From Gautieria morchelliformis (lineage: Eukaryota; Basidiomycota; Agaricomycetes; Gomphales; Gomphaceae), in NCBI GenBank assembly GCA_015179125.1, contig WHVA01000155.1:1-64000 (forward strand): a stretch of DNA of 64,000 nucleotides, in the 5' to 3' direction. The stretch's first letter is position 1; each line of letters begins with the position of its first letter. Made by a program: the position numbers and the translations under genes. Shown here one piece after another: positions 56,092 through 64,000 of this stretch. Below the pieces are notes generated by a model. The model was not told the DNA's origin and made no database searches. It saw nothing but the letters and a program-made list of their open reading frames with translations.

Positions 56092-57396
56092 AGATAGCGG
56101 CCATCCAAACTCAGCTACCCTTAAGCACCCATTCTGGCTGCCTCGGTAGGCTGCCTACTACTTTGCACACTTGGACAAATAAATAAATCAGTAACCATAG
56201 AATCATTTCTAGCATACATACAAAGAACTTGGTGGTTTTACTTAACTAAAATACATGGCCATTGTCACAGAAGAGAAAAACCTTTTTATTCTTGAAACCG
56301 TCTTTAAACGTCGTTTTAGACCCATAGAACAGGTTGACCATTTCTGACCTGACAGATATTGGCTGCCTGGAAGTTCCCGGCGGAGTTTATAAAGTTGCAT
56401 GTGGGGTCCTTGTGGGTGTTTTATGTAATAGATTTACATAATTTGCATGGCACCGGTACCCGGCAGTCTCTACCCAGCACTGTACCCAACCCAGGCTTAT
56501 CCCAGTGCGAAAGCATGGGTCTAGACCCCTAGTTACACTTAGAGCCCATTCGGCGGCGGCGTTGCATTTCCCAATTTGAAAAAGCAACCAGAATTGGACA
56601 AGCCCCAATTCTGATTGCATTTTCGAGTTTTCAGTTCAGCCAAACAGGTGGGAAATTTTGTGTGATCTGGCTGTAGCAGCTGAATGCAATGTTTCAGTGA
56701 ATGCGATAACAATCTGAGTCCAGTGCCATCACGTGAGCAGCCTCTGATCTCAATTTTTCACCAGCACATCGGCATGCCTCATTAGACTGCTACATAGATG
56801 ACATGTCTGTCCGAAACAAGAGTGTCTGAACAGCTCCAGACTCCAGAGATGTCGAGTGGTACTGAAGTACTGACACTCTATTTACGCTCACGCACATACT
56901 ATACAAACTACAGAAAGACTCCAGCTTCATTCCTGTTGTGCCTTGAGTAGTATCTGCTTCTTGAGCATGCCATCCACGGTTCACTCAGCAGCTTGAGGCT
57001 TTGCAACAGAGACGTCCGAATTGGGCTCGGCCATTATGGCAGAGACAACGGCGGTTGTGGACGTCTGAGGGCCGAAGGCAATCTAGTTTTTGCGATTGCT
57101 AGCAGTTGTGGTCCAAGGCAGTATTGCAAAATAGCCGTGAGTATCGCATTTTGAGAGATCGGTTTTCTCCGCGATTGTGTCAGCCGAACAGTCACAAGAT
57201 CTCACGCAATTTGGTAGATTGCATGAACTCCATTTTGGTGGCGCAATCTCAGAATATCTCATGCAATGCCGCTGCCGAATGGGCTCTTAAATACATAAAC
57301 CCCAAATGTGAACTACCGATTTTGGCTGCTTATATAATAGGGTTAACTAGGGTTAATGAGCACTTAAGGGTAGTTCAGTTTGGATGGCTGCTATCT
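56092..57396. mobile_element. MITE with TA target duplication (outer element)
   Basis: Inverted repeats of about 42 bp (AGATAGCGGCCATCCAAAC at 56092, its inverse GGATGGCTGCTATCT ending at 57396), with about 36 of 42 positions matching, are flanked by TA on both sides (56090-56091, 57397-57398). TA duplication and long imperfect inverted repeats point to a Tc1/mariner-type non-autonomous element. It has no transposase. A second element sits inside it (56542-57286). Confidence 0.65.
56542..57286. mobile_element. MITE with TTA target duplication (inner, PIF/Harbinger-like)
   Basis: A 745-bp element with inverted repeats GAGCCCATTCGGCGGCGGC (left) and GCCGCTGCCGAATGGGCTC (right), flanked by TTA (56539-56541 and 57287-57289). 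The TTA duplication and the GAGCCCATTCGGC-type ends resemble Tourist-like PIF/Harbinger MITEs. It contains a 9-bp-stem hairpin CAGAATTGG/CCAATTCTG (about 56589-56613). No coding capacity. Confidence 0.65.
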
Positions 57397-57818
57397 TACT
57401 GCTCATCCAAAGCGTGCTGAGCAGCTTTCCCTTTTGCGGTACGGGAGGTCGTTCTAGAAGGGGGGCGGAGGGGACCTTCGTGTAGACTTTTCCTTTTGTA
57501 GGGCAAGATGGGCCTTGGGGAACCAGCAGTGTGCACGGCGATCTGGCAGATATTACCATTAAAAGAGTCAAAACTCTCTCCTTGTTTCCTGATGTGATTA
57601 TGGCTTAGAGCCAAGTGGAGTTCGATGAGAGCCCCGTTGAGTTTTTCGGAAGTTTGCTCAGGGGGGATTAGATCTTTCTTGTCGTATGCCGGGAGCAGGT
57701 TAACCGAATAATCGGTTTTGATATGATCGAATTTTTCTTTAAACTCGCTTGGGACAGGGTAGGATGTAGTGTTGTTGTCGACAGTGGATTGCGAAGACGT
57801 GGCGTTGTCATCCCAGGC
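57396..57818 (-). pseudogene. Unrecognised coding remnant
   Basis: About 140 codons are open on the - strand without an ATG at their start: DDNATSSQSTVDNNTTSYPV, SEFKEKFDHIKTDYSVNLLP, PEQTSEKLNGALIELHLALS, FDSFNGNICQIAVHTAGSPR, ending ALDEQ at the edge of the outer MITE. The composition looks like a real protein. The N-G-A-L-(I/V)-E-(L/V)-H-F/L pattern recalls gene fragments common around Agaricomycete transposons, but no function can be given. An upstream exon was not identified. Confidence 0.35.
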
Positions 57819-58340
57819 TTATGATGCGTTTGTTAATAGGTAAGTATCGAAACGAAAAAAAAATTGGGAGGGACGATTACATTTACTCATCAAATCTTCT
57901 AGGTAGCGGTGGGGAAGGATGGGTGTCGGCTAAAATAATATCATCTATCAAACATCGTTCATTATTTAGCACAGCCTATTGTATGTACTTGTCAAGGGAA
58001 CACCAATCGCATGCTTTATCGCAGTGTGCATTATCACATGCGTGTTGTTGGTGGCCCCTGAACTTCTCCTAGCCTTCAGCATCCTTCTGTCTTGTGTTCC
58101 GTTTATTTCCCTTCCTGTTCCGGCCCCTTCCGACATCATTCCTTCCTCAACCGTCCAGCCCTGTTATCGCTGGCATGATTGCTTATGTAACTCAGGCATT
58201 CGGTGATCGGGCTAGCATGCCCGAGTTTACTTATAGTCATAGTTAGGTGGCGAAGGGGTTCCTTAGAGTTTTCTCTTTGGATCTCCCTTCGCCAGGTATG
58301 TCTGTGTCCTGTATATAGTTCTCTATCTTACTTTGGATCC
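57819..58340. other. No recognisable gene
   Basis: Flank of the family-2 LTR. A hydrophobic + frame (57979-58206) is probably chance. The LTR border may extend left to TGTATATAG at 58302. Confidence 0.35.
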
Positions 58341-59797
58341 TGTTTTGGAACCCGTTGAACTAAATGTAAAACTGTGGTGTTAAACACAATTCTAAAGTTC
58401 AATCAGAGATTTGACTTTACAAGCACACGCAAGCTTCAAAACTACTTTAACAGAGAACCCAATTAAGAAATTATACTCCAGTGAACAATCAGAATCAGTA
58501 TTGGTACAGGAAGTGTAGCAATAGAGAGTTAACTGAACACGTGTAGTTCTTAGATTGTGCAATACTTTGTGAGGTCAAAGAATGTTTATAGGTGTCCAAG
58601 GGTCCAGATACTTTAAGGGGGAAAGCTACCTAGAGTCTTAGGACCGCGGGTCGAGTGAATTAAAGACAACAATAATCCCCAAGACGTGGAAAGATAGTTC
58701 TGCGCTTGAACTCTTCCTCAGTTCAAGTATGTCACTATTCTTGTGGCTTTTCTGGTTTTCCAACTCAACAAACGTAGGATATTAACTCACCTACCCTGAG
58801 TTAGGTTAATATCTGCAGTGGGTTGATTGATCAAAAAAGATCAATTACTCAAAAGGCTATTAACCCACTTAACTCAGAGTTAAGTTAATAATCTATTGCG
58901 TGAATTGAATAACTAATAACCAAGTCTATTAGATCACTGCTCAGAGTGGCGTCTAATGGTACAGGATTACTAATCAGTTACTCTTAGTAATGTTGCTGTT
59001 CGCAGCTCGATTATTCAGAGCCTGCTGCAATTAAAATAAAGCACTCTTGTACTTCTCAGAGCCAATCAGAGTTGCTGCAATCTTAGACTGTAGCCAAGTC
59101 AGTGAGCCAGTACTTCAGTACAAGGCTGTGTTGAAGTCACACTTCAGTTACTCAAGGTATGAGTGGTTTGGGTGAAAGATGATTGATTGCTTCACTGCTA
59201 AAACTGCAGGCTATTTATACTGCATCTATCTAGCTTATGTAACTACTGCTAGGAACCTTGTAGAGGCTTCGACTACTGTGAAGAACCTTGTGGGAGCTTA
59301 GAGAAGCTTCAGGAAAGGTTTGGAAACTATTGGAAGGCTGTGGAAGGTTCTATTGCTATATTGGGTTAAGGTCACAGCTCTGTGACAGTAAAGCTAAGAG
59401 TATGTAAGAAACCCCCACGCTCATGTGGTTATCATGTGATGAAGGAAAGTCATGTGACTTCAAGCTGGATTGATGTCATGTGACTGTAGATAATCAAGTG
59501 ACTTTGAGGTCAGGTGATTGTCAGGTGACTGTAGATAATCAGGTGACTTTGAGGTCAGGTGATTGTCAGGTGACTGTGGATGATCAGGTGACCTTGAGCT
59601 GTTTTTGAGGTCATGTGATAGTCATGTGACCGTGGGGGATTCTTAGCTAAACTATCAAGAGATTGTTGTATCTTGTGGACCCAATGTGAGTGTAGCATAG
59701 AAATATTAATACAACCTTTCTTGAGGACATTTGAAACTAACTAACTACCTAGTAAATGTTCATAAATAGGTAGCTACTTTGTGGACGATCCCTAACA
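58341..59797 (-). mobile_element. LTR, family 2, reverse copy 1
   Basis: About 1457 bp from TGTTTTGGAACCC (58341) to CCCTAACA (59797); read on the - strand it starts TGTTAGGG, like the copy at 12103. It includes the E-box-like array (59420-59640, - orientation) and a TATA box (CTATTTATAC, about 59213). The 5-bp flanks do not match (GATCC versus GCATT), so this is not a clean solo insertion. It also carries an unoccupied version of the site where LTR copy D inserted in the neighbouring copy (59080-59090). Confidence 0.7.
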
Positions 59798-60271
59798 GCA
59801 TTCAAGGGTCCAGATACTTTAAGGGGGAAAGCTACTTTGAATCTTAGGACCACCGGTTGAGTGAATTAAAGACAACAATAATCCCCAAGATGTGAAAAGA
59901 TAGCTCAGCACTTGAACTCTTCCTCAGTTCAAGTGAATCACTATTCTCGTGGCTTTTCTAGTTTTCCAATCAACAAACGTAGGATATTAACTCACTTACC
60001 CTGAGTTAGGTTAATATCCGGAGTGGGTTGATTGATCAAGAAAGATCAATTACTCAAAAGGCTATTAACCCACTTAACTCAGAGTTAAGTTAATAATCTA
60101 TTGTGTGAATTGAATAACTAATAACCAAGACTATTAGATCACTGCTCAGAGTGGCATCTAATTGTACAGGATTACTAATCAGTTACTCTTAGTAATGTTG
60201 CTGTTCACAGCTCGATTATTCAGAGCCTGCTGTAATTAAAATAGAGCACTCTTGTACTTCTCAGAGCCAAT

Positions 60272-61303
60272 TGTCATGACCTGTCTATTTCTCTTACCCC
60301 ACTGCCTCTATGTTCCCCCTCGTCACTCCCTAGCATCTTCGCCAGAGTTCGCCTCACCCTCCGACCACTCCTCCTCTACGTCCACTCTATCCGCTGTTTG
60401 CCCCATTCTCCGAACCGCTATTCGCTGCTCGCACATTTCACCAGCAGGCACGCCATCAAATATGATCGATACCATTTACCCGGCGTGATGGTTCATCACT
60501 AACCCCATCATCTTCTTAATCCAACCCCTTTGGGTGTTCATATGGCCAAAGTGTGTTCGCGGGACGTCCCTTCTGTAGGTCATGCGGGATCAACCCAGTA
60601 GACGAAGAGTCCATTCAGGGTAGCATGTATGCGGGTCCCAAGACATGGTTTTGTACATAAGTGCCTTCACCACCTTTACTCTCCGTCGTTTCATGTTCGC
60701 ACTCTTCCCTCACTCTATTGTATGTTTATTCCATCTACTTAGTATCATGACTGAGCACCCCTATCCAACCCTGACTCACAACAGCCTCTTTCCTATTCAC
60801 TGATACCTTACGAGCATTCGATATAAGTAGTTTACATTCGCATGTATATTCTCCAGTTCAATTATCATACGTCGTCCATCTTGTGCAAACTTGACCTCGC
60901 TGTGATCATCATCTTGAGCCTCCTCCTGGAGATTTCTATCTTCGACCAGAAGAGGACTTAGGCATCACTGGTGAGTTCTCATACTTCATCTTCGTTACCT
61001 TAGCCTTCAAACTATTTTCTGTGCTGATGGCGAAGGGCTCTGAAGGAGCACCTTCGCCGGCGAAGGGATTGTCGCTGCTTAGACAACCCTTCCGTGACAC
61101 CTTGTACGTTACATCGTCAAGTGTCACGGGCTATTTCGCTATGACTGTAGATAGGGCGAGCTCCGCTTGGGCAGCCCTCTTATCTTGTGAACATTTATTG
61201 GTTCACCTATTCACTGAACGGCATACTTATTCGCACAAGTTATTCGGGCATTCACTGTGTTCACTAATACACAATATTAATGCCTAAAAAGCCAATCTTG
61301 ACA
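60272..61303 (+). mobile_element. Solo LTR, family 1, copy D, nested in a family-2 LTR
   Basis: 1032 bp with TGTCATGACC..AATCTTGACA, flanked by the 5-bp duplication CCAAT (60267-60271 and 61304-61308). The unoccupied site, CAGAGCCAATCAGAGTTGCT, is seen in copy 1 at about 59078-59097, so the insertion and its duplication can be read directly. It carries the 16-bp palindrome (61051-61066) and the 88-codon frame (61021-61287). Confidence 0.92.
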
Positions 61304-61373
61304 CCAATCAGAGTTGCTGTAATCTTAGACTGTAGCCAAGTCAGTGAGCCAGTACTTCGGTACAAGGCTGTGT

Positions 61374-61608
61374 AAATATATCATTTACCCACATTGCCCT
61401 TAAGGCAATGTGTGCTGCTGGATAGATTACCTAATGTTCATGGATCCCTATGGATCCACTGTATAGTTCTTGCATGGGAACCACATGGCGGTTACCCAGA
61501 TAATCTTACCTTACACTGTCACTACGTAGCACATGGAATACCCACACATTGGTCGAGTTCCGTTTGCCCTTGTGATACAAGGACCTAAGATCCACTCCTT
61601 ACAAAGTT
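61374..61608. other. Small insertion defined by comparison with copy 1
   Basis: Between CAAGGCTGTGT and GCACTTCAGTTACTCA, where copy 1 has only TGAAGTCA, about 235 bp are present (ATATCATTTACCCACATTGC and onward, ending CACTCCTTACAAAG). No terminal inverted repeat or clear duplication was seen, so its type is unknown. Confidence 0.5.
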
Positions 61609-61695
61609 GCACTTCAGTTACTCAATGTCTGAGTGGTTTGGGCAAAAGATGATTGATTGCTTCACTGCTAAAACTGCAGGCTATTTATACTGCAC

Positions 61696-62537
61696 AAGCC
61701 TCACCTGTGCTTCGCCTCGGCAGATGGTTATTACAAGGGAAGAATAGAAATTATTTTGCAAGTATACTACTTACAGAGTTACAGTAAAAACTGATCTACT
61801 CAGAATCAGACACAGTGGGGTTTGAACTATTGAAACTACTCTTGATACCATTGACGGACCACACCATATGCACCCATAATACCTCCTGCACGTGACCCAC
61901 ACAGTCCGCATTATAAAGTACATGTGGGAGGAGGTACTCATTGGGTTGGCAGACATAGATGGGAAGAAAAGAAATAAAGGGGATATATTACCTTGGTACA
62001 GGTCTACTAAATGTCAGTGGGGACGGCACATACCAAGGGTGTGGTAAGTACGGCGAAGGATCATGCGACAAGTGATTCTGGGAGGCATAGCAAAGATGAG
62101 AAACTTGAAAGGGGACAGGGAATATAAAAGCCTCTCATGTATGTCTGTTATTCTGAAATCGGATAATCGCCTTCGATACGTGATTTCCCTCGCTCTATCT
62201 CCTGTTCTTAGCACAGCGAGTTTAGCAAGACCTCTGACTCTCTGCCTTTCCGCCTTCTGCTTTCCGACTCAGGTTCCGAATCAAGTTCCAACTTCTCTTT
62301 AGTTCGATACTTTCCAACTTCCGACTCGTGTTCCAAAATACTTAGGACAATAGTTCATTGGGGGTGCAACACATAAGTTGAAGCCGTTGTCCTTTACAGT
62401 TCCGACTTGCGGAAATCTCAATATGTAACAGTTGGCTGGGAAGTCCTTGCAGCCTCCATGGGGGCCCCTGGCAGGCACATGCACTGCGGTTGGCCCCCGG
62501 CCATGGACAAGGCCATGGCACATATGATGCAGTGTGA
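61696..62537. other. Unassigned repeat-like sequence
   Basis: Begins at the abrupt end of family-2 homology. It has a TATA-like GGGAATATAAAAGCC (62117) and TTCCGA-rich runs (62260-62335), which suggests another old LTR, but ends were not found. Confidence 0.35.
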
Positions 62538-62542
62538 GGCAC

Positions 62543-63042
62543 TGTTAGTACACGATCCTTCAGAGGAAGGTTGCCCGAGCTCAGGGGTGAAACCCGAGGT
62601 AAAGCCCAAGGTTACAGAGCGAGGTTCGAATAGGGAAGTCAGAGAGGGACTTGGCTTCAGCTTGTGTGCTGCGCCTGCCCTATGTACGAGTCCCAATTTC
62701 TTAGGTGAATGAATAAGAGGCAAGGTTTGGATCAAGAGGCGAGTACTTAGAAACTAGCTAAGGATCAAAGGGAGTATGATAGTTGATTTTCAGACTGAGG
62801 AATAAGTGTGCATACAAGAGGGTTTATATATGGGCGAGATAAGGAAATGGGGTGAGCATAAGCGGGGATAGGGGTGAGGTAATTATAACTAATTTGATAT
62901 GTGATGGAACGGAGCAGATAACTAAGGGGATAAGGTCATGGGTTAGCTTCGGCATAGGCTCAGGGTGAGGCAGGGAATCACAAGGCTCGGGTCAGCAGAA
63001 GGTAGTACCAGTAAGTAGCTGGCCAAAGGCCCGGTTCTTACA
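62543..63042. mobile_element. Solo LTR, family 3
   Basis: Exactly 500 bp, TGTTAGTACACG..CCGGTTCTTACA, flanked by the perfect 5-bp duplication GGCAC (62538-62542 and 63043-63047). A TATA-like GTTTATATATGGG lies at about 62822 on the + strand. No other copy in the window. Confidence 0.75.
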
Positions 63043-63234
63043 GGCACATCCACCCTATCCCCACATCCTGCACCCCTGATTGTCACTTGGGCCATGGCAC
63101 ACATACCTGTGCCATCCCCACACTATACATGTGGGTGAGCAGCTTCCCCCACATGCACACTGCACACACTGCCCTTGGGCCCACTCCATGCCTGTGTACA
63201 GCCCCTATGGCTCTACACAGGCACACATCATCAT

Positions 63235-64000
63235 TGTCATGATTCATTTATTCTACAAACCAGACATCAACATCCAGCAAATGAACATCCCCACTGCTGG
63301 ACCTTTGAACCCTTTGCCGAAGTATTCTTCACGGTACACCTTTCACATTTGCTGATCCCATCATTCCCATCAGGACCCTGGTCCGTGGAGCCATCATCCA
63401 TCATAGAACCCATTGTCTGTTAAACTCCCACTCCATGAAACACCCACATACTCAGGACACATTCAGACAGTGTCAGTTGCAGCCTCTGTGCAGGTTGGGA
63501 TCAATGGGGTTAGCACCGCTGCAGGACAGGATGGTAGGAACTGCCAAGGCACAGAATCTCTATTAATCTTTCGGATGCCCCTCTTTCTTGTTAGAATTAG
63601 CTTCACTGAAGTTTTCACTCTATACAGTATGTCTCCCCTTTGTTTGTAATGCGACTGTGCATCCTTTGTAATATTCCGAACCACCTGGCCTCTTTCTCAT
63701 TTGCCAGTAGCATACATGTATTCTCTATAAAAAGGACTCCTCCAGCAGGTATGTCCTCCAGTTCAATTATCATACGTCTTCCTTCTGCTTTACCTTGCTC
63801 ACGTGTGAACCAACTCTTGTGCTCGACCCTCCACTTGTACCTCCACCTTCATCAAGAACAGGAACATCACTCGTGAGTTGACACCATCGATTCTCTTCAA
63901 CCCAAACCCTTGGAATTCCTCTGAGCCTGTTGGCGAAGGCCTCTCAAGGAGTGCCTTTGCCGACGAGGAGATCATCTATCTCAGATAACCCTCCCCCATC
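63235..64000 (+). mobile_element. LTR, family 1, copy E (divergent, cut by the window end)
   Basis: Starts TGTCATGATTCATTTATT, the family-1 5' end. It has a TATA box TCTATAAAAAGG (about 63724) and the shared block CCAGTTCAATTATCATACGTC (63757). It then matches the later part of copy D (GTTGGCGAAGG.., TCTCAGATAACCCT) with many differences. It is the most diverged member and continues beyond 64000. Confidence 0.6.

Larger units (their letters stand above)
59798..61695 (-). mobile_element. LTR, family 2, reverse copy 2 (truncated, with insertions)
   Basis: After 6 bp, the sequence from 59803 repeats copy 1 from about 58601 (CAAGGGTCCAGATACTTTAA) in direct tandem, and matches up to ATTTATACTGCA at 61695, where homology stops at the TATA box. 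It lacks the upstream array. It is broken by LTR copy D (60272-61303) and by a further insert of about 235 bp (61374-61608). Confidence 0.7.

Noticed and set aside
62560-62660. tRNA gene, because of a B-box-like GGTTCGAATAG
   Set aside because: No acceptor stem or A box at the right distance; it lies inside the family-3 LTR.

Overview
This window is nuclear DNA from a basidiomycete fungus, almost certainly an Agaricomycete (mushroom-forming or wood-decay lineage). Genes carry many short introns of about 40-70 nt with GT..AG borders. Mushroom-typical families are present (DUF6532, DUF6533, Plavaka transposase), together with standard fungal housekeeping genes. No organism name can be given from sequence alone, and no tRNA, rRNA or CRISPR array was seen.

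Layout. (1) 1-20 kb is a transposon graveyard: the end of a Ty1/copia element, several roughly 1.0-1.3 kb solo LTRs, a dead Plavaka transposase split by one solo LTR, a 140-bp tandem repeat, a DUF6532 gene split by a second LTR family, and an ORF1-like gene fragment. (2) 20-41.7 kb is a compact gene island: MFS drug/polyamine-type transporter, CBC1 (cap-binding CBP80), a mitochondrial PPR-like protein, mitochondrial IF3, FLX1-type carrier, mitoribosomal mS34, a membrane-anchored acyl-CoA-binding protein (ATG37-like), S-(hydroxymethyl)glutathione dehydrogenase, VFA1, an MPO1-like protein, a GatC/Gta3-type amidotransferase subunit and SEC22. (3) 42-50 kb holds a DUF6533 membrane-protein gene and a nearly intact, recent Ty1/copia element flanked by a duplicated stretch of an older gag-like element. 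(4) 50.7-55.5 kb holds the C-terminal half of ARS2, the front part of an unrecognised GC-rich gene directly upstream of it, and a second DUF6533 gene. (5) 55.5-64 kb is repeats again: nested MITEs (a TTA-flanked element inside a TA-flanked one), two tandem copies of the second LTR family, a solo LTR whose empty site is visible 1.2 kb away, a third LTR family, and an LTR running off the end.

The gene island has two functional themes: mitochondrial gene expression and import (PPR, IF3, mS34, FLX1, Gta3) and nuclear RNA cap biology (CBC1, with ARS2 25 kb away; their animal and plant homologues bind each other). The best-supported unusual observations are two solo LTRs of different families, each with a perfect 5-bp target duplication, whose removal on paper reconnects an open reading frame; an array of about 18 E-box-like sites in one LTR; a 14-nt microexon in the acyl-CoA-binding protein gene; nested MITEs; and a junction where one gene loses its 3' end and ARS2 loses its 5' end.
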